Shown in pieces: positions 11,081 to 22,738 of a stretch of DNA of 64,000 nt. The notes beneath the pieces are model-generated. The model ran no database searches. It was not told where the DNA came from and was given only the letters and a program-made list of their open reading frames with translations. Source of the DNA: Ctenosaura bakeri (Eukaryota; Chordata; Lepidosauria; Squamata; Iguanidae); NCBI GenBank assembly GCA_948474755.1, contig CAOLHI010001671.1, forward strand, positions 1-64,000. Reading direction: 5' to 3'. Numbering within the stretch: position 1 is the stretch's first letter; each line of letters opens with the position of its first letter. The translations under genes were made by a program, and so were the position numbers.

Positions 11081-11652
11081 TAAGTTCAACCAGATCTTCA
11101 GGTTGTCTTTAAGTAATTTCTTGTTTCTTTACAACAGCATAAAAGCACAGGTCACACACACTCAGAGCCCCTGGCTTCCCTCTTTGCCAAAGGCTATGTT
11201 CCCAAATCTAGACCACACTCTCTGACCAGCTTTAACAGTGGGCTGCTTTCTTTTCTGCCCCTTCCTCAGGCTTTCTTTCAGAAAACACCCTTCTCATTCA
11301 ACTGCCCCTACTTGGTGGAGCAAGAACTTTCTTTGGCTAAGGACTCTGAGCCCTTTTTCCTGAAGTCTGACTCTCCTGGAAATCTCTCTTTCTAAACCAG
11401 TGTGCCTTCTATAAATGCATTTTCACTTAGGCCTCCACCCCTCCTTCCCAGTAAAAGGGACTGGGTTTTCCTCTGGAGTGGCCATTCTGGTTGCCTGGCA
11501 ACCTGTTGCTGGGCAGCTTTCCTACCACTCAGGATACCGTTCTTCCTATACTCTGTCACAGGTGGGTAATAAAATTACAATTTTGTTAGTTACAGATCCA
11601 GGCTGCCCCAGTTCTGTAAGAAGCTAACAGCCCTTTTAGCCTCTACCTACAC

Positions 11653-12406
11653 CAGCGGTTCTCAACCTGTGGGTTGCGACCCCTTTGGGGGTCAAATGAC
11701 CCTTTCACAGGGGTCACCTAAGACCATCAGAAAATACGTATTTCCGATGGTCTTAGGCTCCATTCCCTCCTTGGTGGTGGTGCGCAAGCGCGAGCCATGC
11801 GCTCGCATCCTCCTGCCCCCTTTGGCTGGAGCACGTGCAGCCACAGTGTCGCCACAGCAGGAGTGGTGGTGCACAAGCACGAGCCACACACTCGCGTCCT
11901 CCTGCCCCCTGTTCAGAAGGGACTGAAATTGCTCCCCTTCTCCGCTACCGGGAGAACCTCCCGTCTGACGGGCCAGCTTGGGGGGGCGGCGGCAGCATGG
12001 GGGGCAGGCCCCCTCCTTGCCACAGCCCCTGCCCCACTCACCATGGAGGGGGGAACTGCGGAAGGGCCGGGGGGCTGCGCCTGGCGCAAAAGACAAAGGC
12101 GCTGGGATTCCTCCCCCCCGGCCATGGTCGACACTCTGGAAACTTTTCCCACACAGCCCCCCCAGTGGAAACGAGAGCGAAGCAGAAGCAGAGCCTGGGG
12201 GTGTTCTCGGAGTTATTTCCCAGGGGAGATGCGCAGCTCCTCTTTCCCTCCCTGTCCGCCCCCCCCGGTCCTGACTGGCGAGACGGCCTTTGCCGGGGTG
12301 GGGGAGGCATTGTAAATAATAAATAAATAATTTTATGGTTGGGGGTCACCACAACATGAGGAACTGTATTAAAGGGTCGCGGCATTAGGAAGGTTGAGAA
12401 CCACTG
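11653..12406. mobile_element. SPIN-like hAT transposon with GC-rich cargo
   Basis: It starts cagcggttctcaacctgtgg and ends aaggttgagaaccactg. It contains the subterminal words gcgacccctttgggggtc, accacaacatgaggaactg and aaagggtcgcgg, which belong to the SPACE INVADERS hAT family known for horizontal transfer among tetrapods. It is flanked by an 8-bp duplication (acctacac/acccacac, 7 of 8), as expected for hAT. A 41-bp near-palindrome lies at 11717-11757. The middle (about 11765-12310) is GC-rich and has no transposase similarity. Long overlapping open frames there reflect lack of AT-rich stops. Confidence 0.85.
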
Positions 12407-12412
12407 ACCCAC

Positions 12413-12650
12413 ACTGATATCCCTATAGAGCATTTTCACTGCTCACAGAATCAGCGTATGAGACTCCAACATTGTCCCTTTTCTTCTGCTATATGATATT
12501 TAATACATTTACCTGGTGAAAAACATGGCGAAAACTTTGATAGCTTGCATGGTATATTTTCTGCATTTTGGTTAGCCATGAAGATATTGTTATTTTGTAG
12601 ATTTAGGATTTTGTTGTATTCTGCTGCATGGCCAACATGGCTACCCGAAT
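12413..12650 (+). repeat. Unclassified dispersed repeat, copy B
   Basis: It starts acactgatatccctatagag right after the SPIN-like element. It contains actccaacattgtccctt, tctgcattttggttagcca and ttttgttgtattctgc, matching copies A and C. Confidence 0.7.
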
Positions 12651-12875
12651 ATATTTCCTGGATGTGAAGATACAGAATTTTGTTGCAACAGGGACTACAA
12701 TGGGCAAGTTTTCTCTATACAGCACTTAAAAGTGTTTTCAGATGTATCAATACATCAGAAATTCAATGTTCTCTACCTAAGAAAAGGGCAGGCAGCTTTG
12801 CACAGGATGGTGGCAGCCTGAATCTCAAGGGAAATTAATTTTCTGTTGCTAATGGAGTTGAAATTTCATTACCTG

Positions 12876-13165
12876 CCTTTTATTGCCCTTTGTCCCCAGA
12901 CCCAACATGGCCAAGAAACAGACTGGCCTCTGCTTGCATTGATATCTCTCTAGACCATCTTCACTGACAATGGAAGTAACATCTGAGACAAAATGTAGGC
13001 CTGTGACTCTAACATCATCACTTTTTTTCTTGTATTATGATTTTTAACATTTTTGCCTGATAAGGAAGCCAGTAAAGCTTTGAACACTTGCATACGTTTT
13101 CTGCATTTTGGTTGGCCAATGAAGGTATCGCTCTTTTGTGGATTTTGGATTTTGTTGTATTTTTC
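12876..13165 (+). repeat. Unclassified dispersed repeat, copy C (uninterrupted)
   Basis: It has the same order of words as copies A and B and no insertion where copy A carries a MITE, so it shows the pre-insertion state. It lies 226 bp downstream of copy B in the same orientation. Confidence 0.75.
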
Positions 13166-13602
13166 AGCACGGCCAACACATGTTTCCTCATATAGTTGTA
13201 AGTTTTTCACTACTCTTTTACACTTCCACCTCTCAAATGCCAAAGGACCAGTCCTTTAAGTTCACGCTTACCACTGAGTTCCATTCCATTTCCTCCAAAG
13301 GAATTTAAGTCCTGGCTCATTCTTACTGGATGCACAGAGTTGGATGCACCAAATGGCCACCATCTAATGTGTGCTGCACAACCACACCCACTAAAAGTGT
13401 TATGAAATTTTTATTATTTCAGGTATTTTAAGCAGCTGTCTAGGACTGTACTCCTCCAAAAGAACACATAAAAAGAAACACAGTACAGTTTCAAGGTGAG
13501 CACCTCAAGAGGTGTCCAGGATTGGTTTATGAAGCAGCTTGTTGAGCTGAGCTACAACCCTCCTATAATCTATAGTAGAAGGGACAGAACATACAGCTCT
13601 GG

Positions 13603-14031
13603 AGCCCTTTTTGCATGGCATTGGCATGCGAAAGGGTGCCTGGAGCGTTGCGCGATTGTGAGGAGCGATCTGCACGACACACTCACAATCACACGATGCT
13701 CCAGGGTAAAGCAGGCGCCACTCATGCACTTTTTCATTTTTGGCTTTCCACCGATAATGATGTGTGATCGCGCATTGCTCCAGGGCCCCGTGCGCACTTG
13801 CCGTGTGTGCGGAGCCTCCAGAGCCATAGTGATTGCACTTCCTGCCCTGCATAGCCGGGAAACTCCCAGGCTGCACTGTGGATGGAAGAGGCAGGGATCT
13901 TGCGCTTCCTGCTTGGGAGCAGGCAGCTTGTGTGGAGCTGAAGCAGCGGGGATGCGAGAGTCTCTCACTGGAGGCTGCTCACGCAATCCCCACACCCCAG
14001 CACCGAAAAAAGGTAAGGTGCGGAAAGGGCC
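13603..14031. mobile_element. Harbinger-type non-autonomous transposon, copy 2
   Basis: 429 bp, aligned along its whole length with 4881-5300 (ccctttttgcatggcatt, gtgcggagcctc, ccccacaccccagc, gcggaaagggcc). It is flanked by TGG on both sides. Overlapping open frames of up to 181 codons run through it on both strands and are not shared in sequence logic with copy 1, so they are not genes. Confidence 0.7.
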
Positions 14032-15792
14032 TGGGAAGTAGTTCCAGATTAACTTCAGCGACGCCCTACTCTGGGTCAGCTATTCACATATAGCCAGTGA
14101 CTCTGATCTGATATGCAGCCCAGTTTCAGAAGACCCCAGATCACTGTTTGAAGATGCTTCAAAACCAATTTTCCGTGAAATCTGCAACCCGGTGTTGGAT
14201 CTCTCAAAAGGAGTAGGCCTCACTGAACCCAGTAGGCCATGCTGAATGAGCATGCTTAAGATCAGGTTGTTGGCAAGAAAACCTCTAACATTTTGTTCTA
14301 ATATAAGGATCTCTGTGCCTCAGTTCTTCATCTGCAAAAATGTAAAGCATTTTAGTCTCCTACCTCCCTGGGAAGTTGACAGGACTACTATCCAATGCTT
14401 GCAAAGACTTCAAAAAAAGAAAGAGGTTGTTTAGAAAAAATCTCTTGTCTGCTATGGAAGTCATGCTGATAAATAGCCTCAGGCTTTCTTTTCATCCTGG
14501 GAATATCTTGTCTCCGCATCATCCTTGTGATGTGCTTGCATTCCCTTCCATTGCTGTTTGAACATAAGGACTGTTTTTGTCCAACAGGCCTCATTCAGAT
14601 GAGGAAAAGAACAAACATAAAATAAGGTCAAATAGACTGATAGTGAGAATCTAACACAAATTTCAGGATTGGGAGATTTATTGTATATGCATAACTGTCA
14701 CATGTCTCTTGTCCATTCCTACCCTGCTCTTTCTCCTGCTGCAACCACCCACAACACACCTAGAGAACCATTCAGATATTTTCTGGAAACTGGACTCACA
14801 GTGGCAGACATCCTTTGGGAATCTCCTAGGAGTGTTCCCAGGGTCCCTGGGGATTGTTTTATTGCTGCACCTCCAAGTATAGGGAAATACCATGGTGCTT
14901 CTCTACTGCAGCCTGTCCTCACACTCATCACCCATCAGGAAATAGCTGTGTTGCGAAGGTGCCATGGAAGAGACTATGTAGAATTGGAGTAGAATTTTGG
15001 TCATTGCACAATCAATACATAATTCAACCTGCACAGTTACCAAAAAAGTGAGTTGCAATAGTGTAAGCTGGCCTGATGCCAGCATAGCTCATGAACAGGA
15101 TGTCAACCTTAGATTGTAAGACAACATCTTTTGAGAGACCTGAACTTGCAATAACACTGTCACTTGAGGTCAGAGTTGGCAGCTATTAGAGTAGCACAAA
15201 AATGCATGACTTGTGGAAGATGAAGTGAGATAAATTTCTACACAATGAACAATGATATCTGATTCATACCACCAAAATTCTGACTCAGAACAAATCTATG
15301 GTGTGTCTCCATCCTCAGTCATCAGTTGTGGCACAACATTTCCTGCCACACCCCGTTAGGCTATGAAATGTGTGGATATCCTGAAACCAATAGGAGTAAA
15401 GGCAGGTGATGCCAAGACCAGCACTTTCTAGCTGCTAGGGAATAGGACCAAGAGGTAGGTAATGCTGAAAGCTAGAGTTATAAAAGTTAATTAATTCTAG
15501 CAGAATTAGGGATGTAGTTACTCATCCATTGAAATCAGTTGCTAAGAGCTTTTGCTGCCAGAAGAGAGAGGGTTACTCAGGAACTCCTGCTATCTGTCAC
15601 TAGACAATAGAAGCTGACTGTTTGCTCCTCCCTTTCACTCTACTCTTGACACTAAGTCAAAACGCTTCCAGACTTTCACCACACACTGAGAAAGAGTTAA
15701 ACTCATGACTGTAATGCACAACACCATGGAAGCATCTGATTTCTGAACAGCACCTTTTCCCACAGTTCATGCACATTCTTCTCAAAAACCAG
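14032..15792. other. Intergenic, nothing recognised
   Basis: A short stretch near 14308-14350 (cagttcttcatctgcaaaaatg) recalls a MIR-type SINE core but is too short to call. Otherwise featureless. Confidence 0.6.
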
Positions 15793-16028
15793 CAGTGGTG
15801 GAGCTTGGAGTGTGTGGAGTGGGGGCGGGAGAGGAGTGGCTACAGCACGAGGGGCAACGGCACATGGCCACTGTGTGTGGGGGCATGGCCGTGTGGCATG
15901 GAGGCATGGCCAGGGCTTGTGGGGGTGTGGCTGGGGTGCACAGGGGCGTGGCTAAGGGCCAGGATGCCCCAGAAACATTGCCACCCAGGGAGAATCACCC
16001 CCACTCCCCCACGTCCCTATGCGACTAG
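15793..16028. mobile_element. Small hAT-type element with GGGGGCATGGC-like tandem words
   Basis: The ends are cagtggtggagcttgg and ccctatgcgactag, which are imperfect inverted repeats. The flanks aaaaccag and aaacccag form an 8-bp duplication (7 of 8). The interior is a degenerate tandem run of gtgggggcatggc-type words from about 15855 to 15950. Confidence 0.6.
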
Positions 16029-16500
16029 AAACCCAGAGACTTTAAGAAACAAAGCCAAAGTTTATCAACCATGTTTGGCCATGACTTGAAAATCTTACAA
16101 AGTTTTTTGTCACTAGAAGTACCTCGTTATTTTTTTAGTGTTTTCTTAAGGTCATCATTTCTATTTCTAAAATTAGAAAGATTACCACTGTAGAGAGCTG
16201 GATTTGGACATGTGTGTTTGGCTTCCATAATAAAGCCAAATGAGTCATGTTGATCAATAGAGATACGGTGGAGGTTGGGGATCCTTTTGGCTATGCCAGT
16301 AGTGCCTACTTATCATGTACACAGAATTTGGATATGTTACTTTTTTGGACTACACCTACCAGAATCCCCATAGCTGTGCCTCTGTATTTCAAGTGGTTCT
16401 TATTTGTTCATGTGCCTTTATATGTGGGAGCTCTGTTAATAAACAATTATGGAGCTATAATGAATTTAGTAACATTTCATGAAGAATTATTTTAATTGCT

Positions 16501-16762
16501 GTTGTTGTGTGCCTTCAAGTTGTTTTGGGCATGGCAACCTTAAGACAACCCTATCACAGGGTTATCTGAGGCTGAGAGTGTGTGACACCAGTGGGTTTCC
16601 ATGGCTGAGCACGGATTGAATCCAGCCAGCCCCTCCCTAAACTTCAAAGCCCAGGATTCCATAGGATGTTGAAATAATCGCACTATAAGAGTGCAGTGTG
16701 GAAATGGCCCTAGTATCCAGCATCATAGTTCAACACTCAGACCTCACCACCACACTGGCTTC
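16501..16762 (-). mobile_element. tRNA-derived SINE split by a MITE
   Basis: The tail (gttgttgtgtgccttcaag) and head (complement of caccacactggc) of the same SINE flank the MITE fragment at 16627-16709. The insertion lies next to the B box. Confidence 0.8.
16627..16709. mobile_element. Truncated copy of the palindromic MITE, inside a SINE
   Basis: The sequence from aaagcccaggattcca to gtgtggaaatggcc matches the right arm of 10901-11080. It sits in the middle of the SINE at 16501-16762. Confidence 0.7.
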
Positions 16763-17082
16763 TTTTTAATCAGTTTCAGCTGATTTTCATTCTGCGTTAT
16801 ATGTACAGTATGTGGCTCGTTTTTATGCATTTTTTAAATGTTAAAAAACTTCAAAAGATTTCCCTACCCAACTGCCATACTGAAGACATTTCTTAATCAT
16901 TTAGCCAGTCAGAAAGATGGTTCATGGCCCTGGGGCGGTTATCCATGCAATTTATCGTCTTAATCATACTATGAACTTAGGTGTAGCTGAGAGAAACTGG
17001 CTGGCCAAAGATCTTCCCAGTGATTGTCGAAGCTAAGAGAGGATTGAACCTGAGATTCACAACTCACAATTTGACACCCTAA

Positions 17083-17223
17083 AGCAGAGATTGGAATTGT
17101 GCAGTCATCCAGATGTTGGTGAACTGCAGTTCCCAGTATGTCCACCATCGTTTTTTCTGGGAATGGCAACTGAGAGTTACAATCCAATAGCATCTGAAGA
17201 GCTATACTGTTCCCAGCCCTGCT
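17083..17223. mobile_element. hAT-like palindromic MITE
   Basis: The ends agcagaga and ccctgct and the inner pairs catccagatgttggtgaac / ccaatagcatctgaagag show worn inverted symmetry. The family is common in squamates. Confidence 0.55.
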
Positions 17224-18840
17224 GATTGTGTTTGGGACTACAACAACCAAAAAATAATTGAATGAGAACTCTAGGAAAAATAGAATATCATACTTCATAG
17301 TGCGTTGGTAACATATCTCCAAAACCTTCATATATCTAATGGTCAAGAGATACCTCACTTTCTTCTCAGAGTGCAGTCTGCCTCTCCCTCTACATCTAGC
17401 AGAGTAAAGCTGCCAACTCTGCACACTTAGCTCCAGTGGATGTGCTTGGACTTACTTCCAACTAAACATGCATAGGAATGTCCCATAAATCAGGCAACAT
17501 AAGCAGATACATACATATTTACTTAATTTCTGCAATGTATGCAGGCCATGGAACTCTGTTTCTTTTCACACAGAGTTTGATTTACATTAGTATATTTTGT
17601 TGCTTAGCCTTGGATTATGCAGCTTGCATTTCTGTCAACATTTTAACACATTTTTTAAGGGCAAAGAATTCTGCAGATGAAGCTGGAAATTAAAATATGT
17701 AAAAACTGTGTCATAAAATGTTTTTTCTACATTGCGGGAAATTTTTGCACAAACAAAACTTTGCCTAAGAGAAAACTGTAAATAATGTGAATGGATTTAC
17801 AAGCAGCCTCATGAATATACAATCAATAGCAGTGCCTCAAAATCCACAATAAGAAAAAGGTCCAGACTTAGTGAAAAGTTGAGATTTGACACCAAGCCAA
17901 GATTTATACATTCCTAATGCCTGCTATTTCGGCGTAGCATAAATGTGATAGCATCATCTTTAATTAGATAAATGTCTAAAGAATATGTTCTTTAGATGTG
18001 GGGTGAGCAGAATAACCATCACTGGCTTCTAGGGCTCCAAGTGATACTTGCTTGCTTTCGCATTTTCCAGGAGACAAAAGAAATTCTCAGTGCAACTGAT
18101 CATGTCTCATCATATTTGCTCAGAATCATGTCCATCTGAGTTGAGTGGAGCTTACTCCCAAGTAAATGTACACAAGACTAAACCCACATCTCTAAAGACA
18201 ATTGAGCCTAATTTAACAGCTCTGGTGTGCAAGATCTGCTTATGAATTCCCCATCCATTACAGCAGAATCAGGCAATAAGCTGTGGAACAAGGCAACCTG
18301 CAGAGCTTTGGTTGCTTCCAGATCTTTTGGTTTTGAAGCTATGTTTTCTTTGATTTCTTTTGGCACAGAGCTGCTAATGCAGAAATAGATAAAGCAGCCA
18401 CCTGGACAAACTATTAGTTTTGAGCAGGAACAAGGCAGAACACCACTTCCTAACATTTCAGAGGAGGGCAATTGTCTTCTGATTTCACTGTCTACTTCCA
18501 TAACCACCTAGGCTGTATCTATGCCTGAAATTGTGTACAACCTGTCCACGCATTTTTTGAAGTAAACTATAGTCCATGGAAACTTGTGCTGTTCCATATT
18601 TGTTCTAGGTGCTTTTTTTTCTGCAATAAACTACCATTGCTATCCTTTTGGAACCTGGAAAAATGCCATTCAGTGAACACAAATGTATCTGTATGGGGTG
18701 CAGATTATGCATGGAGACCAAGGTGCATAGGCTCCAAAATACACAGATTCCTATTGAACAAGCAATACATTCAGTAGCAATAATTAACCCTGTTGTATTA
18801 GCAGCTATGTGCACAATGCAGGTGTTATTATCAGCGTGAG
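17224..18840. other. Intergenic, short repeat fragments only
   Basis: Only the small dispersed repeats at about 17420-17475 and 18110-18180 can be recognised. Confidence 0.6.
18110..18180. repeat. Short dispersed repeat (cttactcccaagtaaatg type)
   Basis: It shares words with 58305-58385 and 17420-17475 (ggagcttactcccaagtaaa). It looks like a small MITE family. Confidence 0.4.
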
Positions 18841-19032
18841 AGCCAGTGTGATATAATGGTTTGAGCATTGGATTACAACCCTGGAGACCAGGGTTTGATT
18901 CCCTGCTTGGCCATGGAAACCCACTGGGTGATCTGGAGCATTTGCACACACTCTCATCCCCCAGAAAACCCCATGATAGGTTCATATGAGAGTTGCCGTA
19001 AGACAGAAACAATGTGAAGGCACACAACACCA
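18841..19032 (+). mobile_element. tRNA-derived SINE
   Basis: agccagtgtgatataatggtt (A box), gaccagggtttgattcc (B box), ccatggaaacccactgggtga, and the tail gtgaaggcacacaac. Well preserved. Confidence 0.85.
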
Positions 19033-21353
19033 ATACATTCAAAGAAGGTCGGGCCTTTGTTTCTGATGGAGATTTCACCCTTAGTTTCCTTTGGATTTCT
19101 GCACAAAGCTGAAGATGACTAGAGTGAAGACCTTGCATGTCCTCTGGAGTGGTCTCATTCTCCCAGTCCATCCCCCACAACCAAGTGTGCAAAGGTTCAT
19201 GCAAACTGAATCTCCATGTGATTTGCCCTCCTCCCATTGGACTGCCTTGCTTCTCACTGAAAGTTGCATAATGAAAGTTTATATAGCTATTTTAGAAATA
19301 TTTAATTGACAGCAGCTTTTGTACCCTAGACATCTACTTGTATGCAAAAAAGCTTTGCTAATTGTAAACACAGATTTCAGTCAAACATTGTGTAACACAA
19401 TCCTATCACTGCCAGGGGCATATCCTGTGCAGAGAGGACTGAATCAGTGGCTGTTCCCATATTGTAGAATTTCCCCCCAAAATTAGGTTCCCTGTCCTTC
19501 TGCCATCAATAAGCAAAGATATTTCTCACCAGACAAATGTTCAACAACTGCCTGCTGGCTATGGGCTGAAGTTTTTAAATGGATGTGTTGGACCTTTAAT
19601 TATCTTTGTGCTTTTTATTATTGGAACGGGTGTTTGAAATATTTGTCCATGTTTTAAATTGTGTTGGAAGTCACCTTGCCTCTCAACCCTCTCAACCCAA
19701 TCAAAACTAAATCAACCCATATTATCAAACTATTATGAATGCAGGATATTTCTCCCTTGCCTTTGAGAAGGAAAGCATTACTTGGAAAAGGCCAAAAAAT
19801 AAGTGTATGTAAACAAGGAACTGAGGATCAGTGGAAGGTTGCAAGAGCAGGGGACTAGCACATTCTGTCAAAAGAAAGTTCAGCAACTTTCCCACCACAC
19901 TGAATTGTGGGAACTTTTGCTTTACCAGGGAAGAGTGGTGCTATTTTTAACATTTTTATTATACAGTTTGTCACAAGCTGTCTCGAGAGACTATCAACAA
20001 TCAGTTTCAAACAAAAATTCAACCCCTAACATTTCTCTGCTTGCGATGTAGAACATCTGGCATGAAAGAGCATGCCTTTGAGAGATGTCGAGGAACAGGG
20101 CTGACTGCTCATTTCTTGATTCTCCATCCATGTATGAGCACATTCACTTTGTATACATCTAGCTGAAGAATTTTTTTAAAAAGTTAGTGAAATAATCCTT
20201 AAACTGGGTAAAAGTGCTTTCTTGAGGGAGAAGCAAGGCCCCTCCATTCCACAAAAAATGAAGCTCTACCTCATTTTGGATGTTTCTGAATCTTGGTTGT
20301 TTCCACATCATTATACCATCTGAGAGGTATAACAGATAAAATGTTTCAGCTGGAAAGAGGCCAGCAGGAATGAGCCCACCAGAATGTTCACATAAACATA
20401 ATAATCTGTAAAACCCTCGAAAGCAGATGTGCCTCCTTTGCTGTGCCTGAGTTGTAGCTCTTAGCTCCATACGGCAACAGTCTCTCTCACTCAAAGAAAT
20501 ACTGGCTTTGGTGAAACTCAGAAGATAAAGAAAGATTACTCCAAATAAAATGTGTTAACGTGCTTCAGTTCTGGTTCACCACCTCTTTGCTTGCACTGCT
20601 CTCTCTTCTTGTTTTGCTCAGGATGAATACAATGATTCTTCAAGTGATGGTTGATGTTCATGGTTTCAGGGCACCATTCATTTTACTACCCTAGGCCAAC
20701 ATCTCTGGTCATCTTTCGGGATGGGTGTAAAACAAGACATTGTGGTATGATGCCAGTATGGTTACAATTGCATTCTCAACATTATGTTCTCATGGGATAG
20801 CAGCAGTGTTCCTCCCAACAGTAATGGACAGATAGTGCCTCAGACTTGGCCAGGGTGGTTGGGAATGTTGGGGATGATGGAACAACAACCCAAAAGGTAA
20901 CAGGTTTCCTAAACTTGCATAGGATCAAACCTTAACTCATTGCTTTTTCAGACAGATCTAAGAAATTGTAGCCTAACCACTCCACTTACTTTTCCCTTCT
21001 ACTCTGAAATCATCCCACTTCCTTTAGAAAACAATCTGCTCTCTTTTCCTTCCTGCTTTGGACACTGGATGGCCATGTCTGAAATGCATCCCAGTCCCAC
21101 TGGTGCATTTTTTTTTTCATTTTGGCTCATCGGGCACAACAGTAAACCTTCTCTGTTCTTTGCTTGTGTATATGGGGTCTATATATTCAGAGGCTAACAC
21201 AGAATAAGAAAGATGAGGGACAAAGTGAATTTTTGAGCCATAAAGCCAAAAGACAGGATACACCTCAAACTGCTGCACTTAAAAAAAAAAACCCACAACT
21301 TCGCTTAGGCAAACTGAGGAAGTAATGCCAGGTGAGGGAGAGTGACAACAATA
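19033..21353. other. Intergenic, nothing secure
   Basis: A T-rich stretch near 19570-19690 resembles a LINE 3' UTR, and 20780-20900 a worn MITE, but neither is convincing. Confidence 0.55.
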
Positions 21354-21533
21354 ACGTAGTACACTGGTTAGAGCATTGGTCTCAGACTGAGAAAATGAAG
21401 CAGTTCAAATCCTCAATTCAACAGCATACCTTATAAGGTTGTTGGGAGGATAAAGTGGAAGGGTAAAGATGAAGAACCATATGGACTGTCTTGAGCTCCT
21501 GGGAGGAGAGGTGAGAGATAAATGTTATAATAA
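21354..21533 (+). mobile_element. tRNA-derived SINE of a second family
   Basis: actggttagagcattggtctc (A box) and gcagttcaaatcctc (B box), then ataaggttgttgggaggataa and tcttgagctcctgggagg, an L2-like tail. Confidence 0.75.
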
Positions 21534-21607
21534 ACACAGTGAGCTATAAATGGTACAAGATAAATGTAATAAATGTAAAGGTGAAACATAAACGTAAATA
21601 ACGATGT

Positions 21608-21822
21608 TCAGCATGGTGTACCTGTTTGAATGTTGGACTAAGACTCTGGTTTACTAGGATTCAAATTCCTGTTCAGCCAGTGAGACTCATTGGATGTCCT
21701 TGGGCAAGTCACACTCTCTCAGCCTCAGAAGAAAGCAATGGCAAACCTCTTCTGAAAAAATTTGCCAAGAAAAACCTGTGATAGGTTCACTTTAGGGCCA
21801 GCACAGGTCAGAAATACTTGAG
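21608..21822 (+). mobile_element. tRNA-derived SINE
   Basis: agcatggtgtacctgtttgaa, aggattcaaattcctg (B box), gtccttgggcaagtcacac, caatggcaaacctcttctg: the same family as 18841-19032 with a longer middle part. Confidence 0.8.
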
Positions 21823-22572
21823 GGGACACTAATAAATCATCACCATCACAGCTAAGTCTTGGACTCAAGCCCAGTCAAAAGGCTTATGCACCCTTGCCCC
21901 CACAAAGGAGCTTGAAGGGATTACATATCCCCATATTGTGTTTCTGTTCCAGCTGATTTTAGGAGACACCTATATAAGCTTTGATGTCCCTCCTGTATCC
22001 TGGTGATGCTCAACTTTCACATCAGAACTGCAGCACTATTGGTACCTGCATCAATCAGGTTGACTGGGCTCTAGACTAGGGACATATTTCTGCCTGAGCT
22101 AAAGGACAAGATGCCCATTCCTTATATAGTAACCTAGTGAACCACTAGTTGAATATTGCTTCATTGCTGGCAATGGGATAGCATTCTTCGCCACACCTGA
22201 GGATAACCACTCAGTTTAGGAGACTCAGAAAAGCTATGTTGCACATACAACTCAATCCTCTGGTGGGGAATAGCTGGGGAGCTCAAGGAGAGCAGCCAGA
22301 GGGCTAGCGCTTCTGCCTTGTAACTTCTCCAGCCTCTGTGCGGTAGTGGCCTCATTTGACCAGTCCAAATCTGAGGAGGAATGATTGTCATCTGGAGCGT
22401 CTTCGCTTCTGCTGCTGCCATATTTTATCCTGCCATGGTGTGAGTGTAGCTTGAGTTTGGAAATCTGCCCCTACAGGGTGGGAAGAATATTAGCAAAAAT
22501 TCAGAACATGTTTCTTGAACGTTGAGAAAGCCTAACAGGAAAAATCCTGGACCAACGAGTATCTTCGCACTT

Positions 22573-22738
22573 CAGAACTTACTCTGTGCAAATTTGCACA
22601 TTGTTGTTTTGTGCAGAGAAACAGCATTTTCTGCACAGAAAAAAAAAAAATCCTCTGCAGAGATATTACTTGTTATGCAGAAGATGCTGTCTTCTGTGGG
22701 AAAATACCACATCCAAAGTTTGCACATACTAAGTTCTG
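22573..22738. repeat. Imperfect inverted repeat, about 166 bp (MITE-like)
   Basis: cagaacttactctgtgcaaa on the left is the imperfect complement of tttgcacatactaagttctg on the right. A further pair (tgtgcagaga / tctgcacag) lies inside. It matches no family I recognise. Confidence 0.55.

Noticed and set aside
11692..12439. Several open frames of 80-172 codons on both strands
   Set aside because: They lie in the GC-rich middle of the SPIN-like element, where stop codons are rare; they overlap in all frames and have no recognisable domain.
13496..14093. 181-, 141- and 123-codon frames
   Set aside because: They overlap a Harbinger-like element on opposite strands; the homologous copy at 4881-5300 does not preserve the same frames.
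16969..17424. 151-codon minus-strand frame
   Set aside because: It runs through a MITE and unrelated flanks; no protein-like pattern.
18841..18912. Possible tRNA gene (A-box and B-box words)
   Set aside because: The words belong to a tRNA-derived SINE; no cloverleaf with acceptor stem pairing can be formed, and the SINE body follows directly.
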